From: VAZQ01 sp963807865
GTDB taxonomy: Bacteria; Pseudomonadota; Alphaproteobacteria; Rhizobiales; Xanthobacteraceae
Reading direction: 5' to 3'
Length of the DNA: 64,000 nucleotides
Assembly: GCA_963807865.1 (NCBI GenBank)
Contig: CAWEDK010000037.1
Span: 18,535 to 82,534, forward strand
Both the position numbers and the translations under genes were made by a program. This document shows positions 29,755-38,966 of the stretch, one piece after another (within the stretch, counting starts at the first letter, position 1; each line of letters starts with the position of its first letter). The notes beneath the pieces were generated by a model. The model did no database searches, was not told where the DNA came from, and saw nothing but the letters and a program-made list of their open reading frames with translations.

Positions 29755-30712
29755 CTAGTTGCGCGGCGGAATCTGGATCAGTTCGGAAAGCTGCTCCTTG
29801 GTGAGCGGAGCCGAGATGAACTTCAGATTCACCGCCTCCGGCATGATCATGTCGATCCCGACGATCTGATCGGGATTAAGCACCGATTTCGGGAAGTAGT
29901 CGTCGCGGATTCGCTTCGCCCTCGCCTCCGGCGCCCCGATGAACTCGGCGTAGGTCTTGAGCGCAGCCGGATCGGCGTACATCCAATCGATGGTTTCGCG
30001 GTAGGCGCGCATGTAGCGGACCAGCGCGTCCTTGCGGTTCTGGAGAGTCTGGATGTTGGTGATGACGAGACGCACCGTCTGGCCCTTGAACACCGTGTCG
30101 TTGCCGGTGGCGATCTGGCGAATCTCGCCGCGATCGAGTTGGTCAAGACCGAACGGAGGCGCCGCCCAGCCGACATCGACCTGGCCGGACATCACTGCCG
30201 TCAACGTCGGGGCCGGGCTGCCGGTCGGCGTTGGTTTCGCTCCGGTCAGGCCGTACTGCTTGATGAATGCAGTGACCACGCCGTGGGTCGAGGCGCCCAC
30301 CGTCGAAAAGGCGATCGACTTGCCGCTGAAATCCTTGATCGACTTCACCGGGGAATCGGCCTTCACGTACCAGTAGAGGTCGCCGGCCCCCATGATCTCG
30401 TTGCCGAGAATGCGCACCGGCGCGCCTTTGGCGTAGCCGCTGAGCGCACCCATGACGCCGGTGCTCACGCCGATATCGACGCTGCCCGCGAACACGGCCT
30501 GCTGGGTCTCGCCGCTGCCCTGGGTGTAGAGGATTTCCAGATTCAGCCCATGTTTCTTGAAAATCCCGGCACGCTGGCCGACATCCGAAATCGACGTATC
30601 CCACAGCCCGCGCTGCCCGATGGTGAGCTTGAGCGTCTCCTGGGCCATCGCCGGAGCGCCCGCTGCGGCGAGCAGAATCGCCGAAGCGAGAAGTTGCGCG
30701 AAGTTCTGACAT
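29755..30712 (-). CDS. NitT/TauT-type (NMT1/SsuA-like) ABC transporter substrate-binding protein; signal peptide frameshifted
   Basis: Periplasmic receptor, about 298 residues mature (ETLKLTIGQRGLWDTSISDV, EILYTQGSGETQQAVFAGSV, ADSPVKSIKDFSGKSIAFST). The body runs cleanly from 30648 to the stop. Its signal peptide (FAQLLASAILLAAAGAPAMAQ) is in frame with the body but has no start codon before an upstream stop. ATG 30712, with ribosome site gaagga, is in another frame, so an indel near 30690-30710 is likely. No ABC permease or ATPase is adjacent. It lies next to the DpgC-like gene on the same strand, which suggests it brings in that pathway's substrate. Confidence 0.78.
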
Positions 30713-30786
30713 GTCGGGTTCCTTCAGTGATCCGAACGCGATCCTAGAAAGCTTTGCGGGGGTCGCCAAGCCGTCCGGCTGCGACA

Positions 30787-32199
30787 TTAAACCTTGCGGT
30801 TCTGCGCATTCCAATGTCGCTCAAGGTTGGAAATCAGCGCCGGGCTGAAGTGGCAATAGGCCTGTTCGCGCGCATAAACGGCAAAATACGCGCGGAACAT
30901 GTCGAGCGGCTCCTGCGCGATCCGGATCGCGCGGCGATTGCTCGCAGCGCTCACGACGCCCGAACTCGTCAGACCGGCAATGACCTCGTCGAGTGCGGCG
31001 TCCATTGCGCCGGCCGCGACGATCTCGTCGCAGATCAACCGGCCCTGCGGACTGTCGCAGTCGAGCCGGCGTTCGTACTGGATCGCCTGGCGAGCGAGGC
31101 GGTCGCCGGTGAAGCGCGGCAACCGCATGTTCGCGGCGCCCGGGATGATGCCCTCCTTGCGCGCCGGCAAGGTGAGATAGGCGTCGCTTTCGGCCAGCAC
31201 GTAGTCCATGACCAGCAACACTTGGCAGTGCCCGCCAATCGCGAAACTCTCAACCGCGGCAACCCAGGGCTTTTCAATCGACCGGCCGCCGAATTCATCC
31301 GGCGGAGGATCGTCCGCCACTGCCAGGCCGCGATAGATTTTGTTGACGTATCCGAGATCGCGTTGAAGGTACCAGACGAACGGAATGCGCCCACGATAAA
31401 GATGGGTCAGGTTGATGCCGGCGCCGAACACCCGGCGCCCCTTGTACTTCGGATGTTCGACCAGACCGCCGCGCATGACCGCGATTTCGATCGCGGGATC
31501 CAGCAGAGCGAGGTCGACACAGACCTCCGCGGCATTGAGGGTCGTCTCGTCCTCGGCATTGAGAAAACGCGGGTGATTTTGCGTCACGAACGCGGCCTTC
31601 CCCACGCGCCGGACGGAGGCACCCGGCAGTTCGACCAGTCCGTCCTGCTGAAAGCGCGGCAGCAGCGCCTGCGCCTCGGACAGCGGCAGCAGCATGGCGT
31701 GGCAGAGATGCCGGCCGGCCCGCTCGCTGCCGAGCACCGCCGATATGAAGAGACCGTGATCGACCTCCAGCCCGCTCTTCTCGCCCTGCAGATATCCGAC
31801 TTCGGCCGCGATCTGTCGTTGATCCGGGACCAGGCCCGGCACGAGGTCGGCTGCCTGGACCACCAGATGTTCCACGCGCACGAAGCGCGAGCGACCGCCG
31901 GTCAGCCGGTCGTAGACCGTATCGACGTGGCTGCGCAGGAAGCGCACGCGCGCCGCCCGCGCCGCCTCCTGGATTACGCCGGCCGCGGCGCGTTCGCCCT
32001 CGTTGCGTTGCGCCCGCCGCGGCAGCCGTTCGAGCAACTGCTCGGATTGCCGCCAGTACGACGAGAACTCCGCGCAATCTGCGGCGAACGCACCGGCGGC
32101 CGTCGGCTCCGCCTGTCGCCATGCCTCGATCTCGTGACCGCTCAGGCCGGCTGCCGTGAGGATCGGAGCAATGGCCGCATCGTTCGGGCTGCGCGTCAT
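30787..32199 (-). CDS. DpgC-like cofactor-independent dioxygenase (enoyl-CoA hydratase/isomerase superfamily)
   Basis: A 470-residue member of the crotonase superfamily whose best match in memory is DpgC, the oxygenase that converts 3,5-dihydroxyphenylacetyl-CoA to the glyoxylate using O2 but no metal or flavin (established for the vancomycin-type pathway). It has the long helical N-terminal domain typical of DpgC (about residues 1-200, with EKSGLEVDHGLFISAVLGSE and HLCHAMLLP). The crotonase core follows: AAFVTQNHPRFLNAEDETTL, GRRVFGAGINLTHLY as first oxyanion loop, KPWVAAVESFAIGGHCQ as second, and LPARKEGIIPGAANMRLPRF. It is divergent from a thioesterase and a CoA ligase, which would supply or release the thioester. 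In this genus-like background it is more likely catabolic than antibiotic-biosynthetic. Substrate is inferred, not seen. Confidence 0.82.
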   Translation of the reverse strand: MTRSPNDAAIAPILTAAGLSGHEIEAWRQAEPTAAGAFAADCAEFSSYWRQSEQLLERLPRRAQRNEGERAAAGVIQEAARAARVRFLRSHVDTVYDRLTGGRSRFVRVEHLVVQAADLVPGLVPDQRQIAAEVGYLQGEKSGLEVDHGLFISAVLGSERAGRHLCHAMLLPLSEAQALLPRFQQDGLVELPGASVRRVGKAAFVTQNHPRFLNAEDETTLNAAEVCVDLALLDPAIEIAVMRGGLVEHPKYKGRRVFGAGINLTHLYRGRIPFVWYLQRDLGYVNKIYRGLAVADDPPPDEFGGRSIEKPWVAAVESFAIGGHCQVLLVMDYVLAESDAYLTLPARKEGIIPGAANMRLPRFTGDRLARQAIQYERRLDCDSPQGRLICDEIVAAGAMDAALDEVIAGLTSSGVVSAASNRRAIRIAQEPLDMFRAYFAVYAREQAYCHFSPALISNLERHWNAQNRKV

Positions 32200-32263
32200 C
32201 GATATGCTCCATCGCGGCGGATGCCTCCGCCCTCAGTTTCGCGACTTTCGCCGCCGCTTCCAA

Positions 32264-32317
32264 GATTCTAACATTCGCAAAATAGGCCCGCCGAAACGGG
32301 AGGCGAATGTTGGAATC
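32264..32317. promoter_or_regulatory. 15-bp inverted repeat in the divergent promoter of the dioxygenase and thioesterase genes
   Basis: gattctaacattcgc (32264-32278) and gcgaatgttggaatc (32303-32317) are complementary except for one position, 24 bases apart, with an inner cccg/cggg pair. The repeat is centred between the starts at 32199 and 32355, so it is a natural operator for a regulator of both arms. No regulator gene lies directly beside it. Confidence 0.6.
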
Positions 32318-32354
32318 GGACCACTAGTTGTATAGGGAACGCAGGGAGAAACGC

Positions 32355-32774
32355 ATGAAGGCCAGCCTTCGCCCCGGAGTTTCGCGCGAGCGCCGCATCG
32401 TGGTCGACCGCGTCCGCACCATCGGCTTCATGGGCGAAGAAGCGCGCACCTATGCGACCCCCTCCATGATACTCGACATTGAACAGACCTGCCGAGACCT
32501 CATCGTCGAACATGCCGATGCCGGCGAAGATTCGGTCGGCACCGAGGTGGTGGTCCGGCATCTTGCCCCGACGCTATTGGGCACGACGGTCGACGTCACC
32601 GTGAAGGTTATTTCCGTGGACGGCAGCGAGGTTCAGTTCGAGGCCACGGTCAGCGATGGCCTGGAGGCGGTCGGCGCCGGCACGCATACACGTTTCGCGA
32701 TCGATAAGGTCAGATGGTTCGAACGGCTGAAGACCAAAGCGGCGCGGCTGGTGGCCCAGTCGGAGGCATCATGA
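32355..32774 (+). CDS. FlK-like hotdog-fold thioesterase
   Basis: A 139-residue protein resembling fluoroacetyl-CoA thioesterase FlK and its relatives. Shared pattern: an N-terminal LRPGVSRERRIVVDR, TPSMILDIEQTCRDLI with the helix of the hotdog fold, GEDSVGTEVVVRHLAPTLLG, and the Asp-Gly block VSDGLEAVGAGTHTRFAI. It would hydrolyse a CoA thioester, either the end product of the dioxygenase or an inhibitory side product. Ribosome site aggga upstream. 25 bases before the ligase start, so the two are probably one operon. Confidence 0.82.
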   Translation: MKASLRPGVSRERRIVVDRVRTIGFMGEEARTYATPSMILDIEQTCRDLIVEHADAGEDSVGTEVVVRHLAPTLLGTTVDVTVKVISVDGSEVQFEATVSDGLEAVGAGTHTRFAIDKVRWFERLKTKAARLVAQSEAS

Positions 32775-32799
32775 CGCGCATTGCACGACTGGCAACAGC

Positions 32800-34129
32800 A
32801 TGACCGACGCCAGCGAGCGCACCATGTTCGATCCAGTCGCCGAGACCATGCCACGCGGCGATCTCGCGGCGCTGCAGCTTGCAAACCTGCGGCGGACGGT
32901 AGAGCGGGCTTACGAAGCGGTGCCGGCGGTGCGGCAGAAATTCGATGCGGCGGGCAGCCCGGCCCGAGCACATCAAGACGCTCGCGGACATCGCGCGTTT
33001 CCCGTTCTCGACCAAGGCCGACCTGCGCGACAATTTTCCGTTCGGCCTGTTCGCGGTTCCGCGCGAACAACTGGTGAGGATCCACGCTTCCTCGGGCACC
33101 ACCGGCAAGCCGACGGTGGTCGGCTACACGCGCGGCGATCTCGATCTGTGGTCGAACCTGATGGCGCGCGCGCTGGCCTCCATGGGCGCTCGCCCGGGCG
33201 ACATCTTCCACAACGCCTTCGGCTACGGCCTGTTCACCGGCGGGCTCGGATATCACTATGGCGCCGAACGCCTCGGCCTGACCACCGTGCCGGTTTCGGG
33301 CGGCGGCACCGAACGGCAGGTCGCATTGATCCAGGACCTGCGCCCGCGCATCCTCGGCGCCACGCCCTCCTATGCGCTCAATATCGTCGAGGTCGCGGAG
33401 CGCATGGGCGTCGATCTGCGCCGGCTCTCGTTGCGCTACGCCGCCTGCGGCGCGGAGCCGTGGAGCGAAGCGATGCGGCACGACCTCGAGGGCAAGCTCG
33501 GGATCAAGGCAATGGACAGCTATGGCCTGTCCGAGATCATCGGCCCCGGCGTCGCCAATGAATGCCACGAAGCCCAGGACGGGCTGCACGTCTGGGAAGA
33601 CCACTTCCTGTGCGAGGTGATCGATCCCGTGACCCTGGAGCCGGTCCGGCCCGGGGAGGAGGGCGAACTGGTCATCACGACGCTGACGAAGGAAGCGTTG
33701 CCGATGGTCCGCTACCGCACCCGCGACATTACCCGGTTGCTGGAAGGCCCCTGCATCTGCGGGCGCACGCACCGGCGCATGACGCGAGTCACCGGCCGCA
33801 CCGACGACATGCTGATCGTGCGCGGCGTCAACGTCTATCCGTCGCAGGTCGAAGCACATCTGGTCGGCTTCCCGGGTCTCGCCCCGCACTATCAGCTCGT
33901 CGTCACGCAGGACGGGCCGATGTCGGCCATGACCATCGAGGTCGAGCTCGACAAGCCAGCGCCGCCCGACGAGCCGTTCCTCGCGCGGCTGGCCGGAGAC
34001 GTGCAGGCTCACATCAAGTCGATGGTGGGGGTAACCTGCGACGTGGTGCTCAAGGCGCCGGGCGAGGTGCCACGGTCGGAAGGCAAGGCCATCCGCGTCA
34101 AGGACCTGCGGCCGGCGAGAAAATCATGA
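32800..34129 (+). pseudogene. Phenylacetate-CoA ligase-like (PaaK-type) AMP-forming ligase, frameshifted near the N-terminus
   Basis: Activates an aryl or arylacetic acid to its CoA thioester with ATP. The N-terminal 50 codons from 32800 (LANLRRTVERAYEAVPAVRQ, then KFDAAGSP) are in one frame; one extra base at about 32955-32968 moves the continuation (PEHIKTLADIARFPFSTKAD) into the next. From there all ligase marks follow: the P-loop HASSGTTGKPTVVGYTRGD, YGLSEIIGPGVANECHEA, RYRTRDITRL and the C-terminal RTDDMLIVRGVNVYPSQVE. Repaired length is about 443 residues, normal for PaaK. Next to a DpgC-like enzyme the likely substrate is an arylacetate; this is inference. Confidence 0.83.
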
Positions 34130-34136
34130 GCAGGCG

Positions 34137-34676
34137 ATGGCTGAAGAGCAACTGATCCTGGTCGACGAAAACAACCGGGCAACCGGCTCCGCCGGCAAGA
34201 CCGCCGTCCATCGGGCGGGATTGCTGCACCGCGCGTTTTCGATCTTCGTCGTGGACGAGCGCGGGCGCATGCTGCTCCAGCGGCGCAGCCCGAAGAAGTA
34301 TCACTCCGGCGGGCTGTGGGCGAATTCCTGCTGCGGCCATCCGCGTCCCGGCGAGCGGACGGCGATGGCGGCGCACCGGCGGCTGGGCGAGGAGCTCGGC
34401 GTCGCGAGCGACCTGTCGTTTGGATTTTTCGCGCGCTACCGGACCGAGCTCGACCACGGCATGAACGAGAACGAGTTCGTCTATGTCTACTTCGGCAAGC
34501 TCATTTCCGAGCCGCACCCAAACCCTGACGAGGTATCCGAAGTCGACTTTGTGCCGATCGAGGGCATCAAACGGCGCCTGCGGCAGGACCCAGACTCGTT
34601 CACGGTCTGGTTCCGGCACTACTTCGAGCACCATTCAGCCGAGATCGCGCGCTTTGCCAAACTGACAGCGCAGTAG
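34137..34676 (+). CDS. idi: Isopentenyl-diphosphate delta-isomerase, type I
   Basis: Interconverts isopentenyl and dimethylallyl diphosphate. A 179-residue Nudix-fold protein of normal bacterial length. Active-site Cys in ANSCCGHPRPGE (about residue 67), Nudix-like RRLGEELGV (about residues 81-89), catalytic Glu in MNENEFVYVYFGKL (about 116), and the C-terminal W-F-x-x-Y-F block (VWFRHYFEHH). Starts seven bases after the ligase stop, so it is translated from the same message, an odd neighbour for an aromatic-acid operon. Alphaproteobacteria usually carry idi with carotenoid or bacteriochlorophyll genes, none of which are seen here. Confidence 0.92.
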   Translation: MAEEQLILVDENNRATGSAGKTAVHRAGLLHRAFSIFVVDERGRMLLQRRSPKKYHSGGLWANSCCGHPRPGERTAMAAHRRLGEELGVASDLSFGFFARYRTELDHGMNENEFVYVYFGKLISEPHPNPDEVSEVDFVPIEGIKRRLRQDPDSFTVWFRHYFEHHSAEIARFAKLTAQ

Positions 34677-34690
34677 GGCCATCGACGCGC

Positions 34691-35563
34691 CTAACCGAGA
34701 AAGCGCTCGCGCGCCTCGGCCGCCGCAGCTTCCATGGTCATGAAGACGGCGCCGGCGTTCGTCAGCTTCTCCACCAACCCCTCGAAGGCGAGCATCCGGT
34801 AGCCGCGGCCGATCACGTAAGGGTGCATGGTGTAGGTCAGCACGCCCCATTCGACGCTCTTCTGCATGTAGCAGAACTCGTCATACCAGCTATCCATCAC
34901 CAGCCGTGCCGGCTGTGAGCCCGGCAGCACGACGGTCGCGGTGCGCACGAACTCGAAATGCGGGTAGTCGTCGAGCGACCAACTGATCGGCATTTCGATG
35001 AGCGACGTCTCCTCGCCGAACTGAAACGGCTTGCCGAGCTCGGCGCGATCGCCGCGGCGCGCGCGATAAGGCCAGTAGTCACCGCCCATCAGGCTCGAGT
35101 CGTAGAGAAATCCATGCGCCAGCAACAGGTCGATCGTGTGCTCGCTCAGGTCCCACGACGGCGAGCGGTAGCCGCGCGCCTTGCGGCCGGTGAGTTTTGC
35201 AATCGCCTCGTTGGCGCGGACGAGATCGGCCTCCTCCTCGGCGCGGCTCTGCTGCGCCGGCGGCACGTGCGCCCAACTGTGGTGTGCGATCTCGTGACCG
35301 TCCGCGACCACGGCCTCGGACGCTGCCGGATGGCTTTCGATGGTGAAGCCGGGAACGAACCAGGTGGCGCGGATCGCATGCGCCTTGAGCAGAGCCAGAA
35401 TGCGGCGTGCGCCGATCAGCCCGAACTCGCCGCGCGACAGCGGCGTCGGCGTCGTCATGCCGCGCGCAATGAACCCGGACTGGGTGTCGAAATCGAAGGT
35501 CAGGCAAACGATATGGCGGGGCACAGGCAAATTCCGAACCGTGGACACGGGAGAGATCGCCAT
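34691..35563 (-). CDS. Polysaccharide deacetylase-family protein (NodB fold)
   Basis: A 290-residue NodB-homology enzyme without signal peptide. Metal-site blocks: VCLTFDFDTQSG (Asp pair), DGHEIAHHSWAHVPP (His-x3-His), RKARGYRSPSWDLSEHTID, and the C-terminal VLTYTMHPYVIGRGYRM with the catalytic His. The cytoplasmic form with this layout resembles the HP0310/PuuE branch that acts on N-acyl or allantoin-like small molecules more than on cell-wall polymers. Convergent with idi. Confidence 0.82.
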   Translation of the reverse strand: MAISPVSTVRNLPVPRHIVCLTFDFDTQSGFIARGMTTPTPLSRGEFGLIGARRILALLKAHAIRATWFVPGFTIESHPAASEAVVADGHEIAHHSWAHVPPAQQSRAEEEADLVRANEAIAKLTGRKARGYRSPSWDLSEHTIDLLLAHGFLYDSSLMGGDYWPYRARRGDRAELGKPFQFGEETSLIEMPISWSLDDYPHFEFVRTATVVLPGSQPARLVMDSWYDEFCYMQKSVEWGVLTYTMHPYVIGRGYRMLAFEGLVEKLTNAGAVFMTMEAAAAEARERFLG

Positions 35564-35643
35564 AGCATAGTCCGGGCGTCACGACCCGTGCCATGAGCGC
35601 CGCGCACCGGCCTCCGGCTCCCTCCTTCACCGCCGAGCACTGC

Positions 35644-36809
35644 ATGGCAACCATACCGATCGGGGTCATCATCAACGGCGCCACCGGCCGGATCGCTTCG
35701 ACCCAGCATCTGGCCAATGCGCTGGTCGCCGATCCGCGCGGAGGGCGGGCTGCCGGTCGATGGCGGGCAGGTGCTGCCGCGCTTGCTGCTGGTCGGCCGC
35801 AACGCCGAGCGTCTGGCCGCCGTCGCACGATCGCACGGCATCGCCGACTGGACGACCGACCTCGACGCCGCTCTCGCCGATCCCGCCTACGCGATCTTCT
35901 TCGACGCGGCCACGACCCAGCAGCGCGTCGGCGTCCTGCAGAAGGCGATCGCCGCCGGCAAGCACATCTACTCCGAGAAACCGGTCGCGCCGACGGTCGC
36001 CCAGGCGCTCGAACTCCTCCGCTTGGCCGAGGCGCAAGGTCTCCGGCACGGCGCCGTGGAGGACAAGGTCCATCTCCCCGGCCTGCAGAAGCTCGCCAGG
36101 CTCATGCAGAGCGGCGAGCTTGGCCGCATCGTCGGCTTCAGGCTCGAGTTCGGCTGGTGGGTGTTCGACGGCACCGACCGGCCCGGCCAGCGGCCGAGCT
36201 GGAATTACCGGCGGGCCGGGGGTGGCGGCGGCCTGATCCTCGATATGTATCCGCACTGGCGCTACGTGATCGAGACGATCCTCGGCCGCATCGTCGCGGT
36301 CTCGTCGGCGAGCTGGACCGCCGTTCCAGAGCGGATCGACGAGCAGGGTCAGCGCTATGGTGTGGACGTCGAGGACGCCGCCGCGACCCTGGTCGAACTC
36401 GACAACGGCGCATTCGGCACGATCCTGAGTTCCTGGGCGACCCGCGTGCGGCGCGACGACCTGTTCACCCTGCAGGTTGACGGCACCAATGGCTCGGCGA
36501 TCGCCGGCCTGCACCGCTGCCACGTGCAGCGCCTCGACCAGACACCGGCCATCGCGCATTTCAGCGTGATGAAGGACCTCGGCGTCGACTATCGTGAGGG
36601 CTGGAGCGAAGCGCCGCCGCTCAGCTCCTACCGCAACCCGTACCGGGTCGGCTGGGAGAATTTCCTCCGCCACGTTGCGACCGGCGCACCGACTGCCGGC
36701 GAGTTTCGCCGCCGGCATCCGCGATGTGCAATTCGCCGAAGCCTGCCATCGCAGCATGGCGGAACGAAGCTGGGTTTCGTTTCCGCCGCCAACCGCGAGC
36801 CCGTCATGA
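35644..36809 (+). pseudogene. Gfo/Idh/MocA-family NAD(P)-dependent oxidoreductase, two frameshifts
   Basis: Sugar- or inositol-type dehydrogenase. The N-terminus from ATG 35644 has the dinucleotide region (IPIGVIINGATGRIASTQHL). An extra base near 35727-35730 moves the next part (IRAEGGLPVDGGQVLPRLLL onward) to the second frame, which holds the EKPVAPTVAQALELL block and NYRRAGGGGGLILDMYPHW. A second extra base at 36704-36706 (ttt) shifts the end (AAGIRDVQFAEACHRS, then AERSWVSFP) and the repaired gene stops at 36809, overlapping the start of the SDR gene by four bases. About 388 codons repaired. Confidence 0.78.
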
Positions 36810-37561
36810 GCACGACAACGTCCCGCACTGCGCTGGTCACCGGCGCATCGACCGGTCTCGGCCTTGCAACGGCGCGGGCGCTGGGACGAGCGGGTTACGA
36901 TCTCGCGGTCACCGATCTCGATACAGACCGGCTCGAGGAGCTCGTATCCTCGGCCGATCTGAACGGCCGGCGGGTCGTACCGATCGCGCTCGACCTTCGC
37001 TCCGAAGATCAGATCACGCAGGCCATGAGACTCGCGTGCGAGGGCCTCGGTCGCGTCGACCTGCTGGTCAACAACGCCGGGCGTCCGCTCACCAAGCCGG
37101 CGACCGAGATCACGTGGGCGGAATGGGACGATGTGCTCAACATCAATCTCAAGGGCGGCTTCTTTCTCAGCACCGCCTTCGCGCGCCATTGCCGCGAACG
37201 CGGCGGGCCGGGCGCGATCGTCAGCATCGCATCCACGCACGGCCTGACCGGAATCGCCGGGCGCGCCGTCTACGGCATCTCGAAGGGCGGGATCGTCCAG
37301 ATGACCCGCATGCTGGCGATCGAATGGGCGCCGCTCGGAATTCGGGTCAACGCCGTCGCGCCGGCGACGGTGCTCACGCCGTCGCGCGAGAAGTTGCTCG
37401 CAGACCCGGACATGCGCGCACAGATGCTGGCGCGCATTCCGCTCGGGCGATTTCCCGCCGCCGAGGAGATCGCCGAAGCGGTGTGTTACCTGGCCAGCGA
37501 CGCCGCGAACTCGATCACCGGACAGACGCTCGTGCTCGATGGCGGCCTGACCGCGGCGTGA
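36806..37561 (+). CDS. Short-chain dehydrogenase/reductase (SDR)
   Basis: About 251 residues, classical SDR. NAD(P)-binding TGASTGLGLATARALGRAG, NNAGRP (the NNAG block), catalytic Ser in SIASTHG and Y-x3-K in VYGISKGG, C-terminal ANSITGQTLVLDGGL. Starts inside the last codons of the Gfo/Idh/MocA gene (ATGA overlap), so the two form an operon, probably oxidising a polyol or sugar acid. Substrate not deducible. Confidence 0.9.
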   Translation: MSTTTSRTALVTGASTGLGLATARALGRAGYDLAVTDLDTDRLEELVSSADLNGRRVVPIALDLRSEDQITQAMRLACEGLGRVDLLVNNAGRPLTKPATEITWAEWDDVLNINLKGGFFLSTAFARHCRERGGPGAIVSIASTHGLTGIAGRAVYGISKGGIVQMTRMLAIEWAPLGIRVNAVAPATVLTPSREKLLADPDMRAQMLARIPLGRFPAAEEIAEAVCYLASDAANSITGQTLVLDGGLTAA

Positions 37562-37631
37562 AATCACGGGGAACGGGAAAATCCTGCCATCCGACCTTGC
37601 GGGTCAACTCGCGTTCCTGCATTTTCCCCGC

Positions 37632-38805
37632 ATGATCAGCAACCTGATTTCGACCCCCAGGTTCGGCCGCTTTAACTTTCTTGCGTGGCTTGCCTGTTGT
37701 GCATGGGTGGCACTTCCGGCCACCGCAAAATCCGCGGAGCCGATCAAGATCGGCGCGGTGTTGCCGTTTTCCGGCGGGGTCGAACTCTACGGTCAGCAGG
37801 CCAAGCTCGGGCTCGACCTCGCGGCCAAGGAGATCAATGCGGCCGGCGGCATCCTCGGCAGGCCGGTCGAAATCATCTACGCCGACGACAAGACCGATCC
37901 GGCTGCGGCCGTCGAGGCGACGCAAAAGCTCGTCACTCAGGATAACGTTCTGGCGCTGGTCGGCCCGATCACGTCGAGAAATCTGGACGCGATGGCGCCG
38001 GTTGTCGAAAGCCTCAAGACGCCGCTGCTCTACGCGACCAACTACGAGGGAGGAAAGTGCGGCCGGTACATCTTTTCGTTCAGCACCGTGCCCAATCAGG
38101 AGCTGGCGCCGCTGCTGCCGTACATGACCAGCACCTTCGGCAAGAGCTATTTTCTGCTCGGCGCCGACCGGCTCTGGCCGCACAAGATGTTCGAAGTGGC
38201 AGAGCCGATCATCCAGAAGCTCGGCGGCCGCATCCTCGGCACGGAATACACCACCGGCAAGGAGACCGATTTTGCGCCGCTGATCTCGCGGATTGCCGCC
38301 ACCAAGGCGAAGGTCCTGCTGTTCGCGTTGAAGGGCGATGGATTGAATTTCATCCCGCAGGCGGCCGACCGCGGATTGCTGAAAACCACTACGGTCGCGT
38401 TCCTCGGATTGTCCGAGACCGACCTCGGCCTGTTCGGCGGCAAGGCCCAGAACATGTTCGTCGTGGTGCCGTTCGTCGCCACCAGCAGCCTGCCGGCGGT
38501 CAAGGCGTTCGTCGCCAAGGTCAAGGCGAACGCCGGCGCCGGCGCCACGGTGTCGAACTACGTCCTGACGCACTACAACACGCTGATGGCGACGAAAGCC
38601 GCGATCGAAAAGACCGGCAAGGCCGAAAAGGAAGTCGATCATCGACGGCCTCGAAGGGCTGACGATCAGTTCACCCACCGGGCCGGTGACGATCGAGAAG
38701 AACCATCATGCGGCGATGAACATGTTCCTGGCCAAGACCAAGGGTCGCGACCTCGTGACCGTGCGCGCGCTCGGAATGATCAAGCCCGAGCCGAGGTGCA
38801 ATTAG
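37632..38805 (+). pseudogene. Branched-chain amino acid/urea-type ABC transporter substrate-binding protein, frameshifted
   Basis: Periplasmic receptor of the Leu/Ile/Val-binding (Peripla_BP_6) family. Signal peptide FLAWLACCAWVALPATAKSA, then IKIGAVLPFSGGVELYGQQA, DDKTDPAAAVEATQKLV and VGPITSRNLDAMAPVVESL. The frame breaks near 38630: the remaining 55 codons (SIIDGLEGLTISSPTGPVTI, NMFLAKTKGRDLVTVRAL) are in the next frame and end at TAG 38803-38805. No permease genes follow; the gene lies 70 bases after the SDR. Ligand unknown. Confidence 0.8.
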
Positions 38806-38826
38806 CGCGTCCGAGCGGACGCGAGC

Positions 38827-38925
38827 TACTCATCCCGCTCGTTCCCGCGAAAGCGGGAACCCAGTTCTTCACTTTAAGCGCATTTTTCGCTGGGTCCCCG
38901 CGTTCGCGGGGACGAGCGGAGAGTG
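38827..38925. repeat. Palindromic intergenic repeat (gttcccgcgaaagcgggaac / gtccccgcgttcgcggggac)
   Basis: Two perfect or near-perfect 20-bp palindromes at 38841-38860 and 38894-38913 inside a larger inverted repeat (cccgctcgttcccgcg...cgcggggacgagcgg). This is a well-known type of Bradyrhizobium/Rhizobiales palindromic element. It separates the convergent ABC receptor and LLM genes and may terminate transcripts from both sides. Confidence 0.8.
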
Positions 38926-38966
38926 TGCCGTCTCCCCTAAACGAATGTTGCTGCAAGCCTGAAGAG

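Noticed and set aside
32264..32317. Transcription terminator
   Set aside because: The arms are long and symmetrical but there is no T-run and the site lies between two divergent starts, which fits an operator better.
35672..37567. Minus-strand 631-codon frame opposite the Gfo/Idh/MocA and SDR genes
   Set aside because: Both plus-strand genes have complete family motifs; the minus frame has none and no ribosome site.
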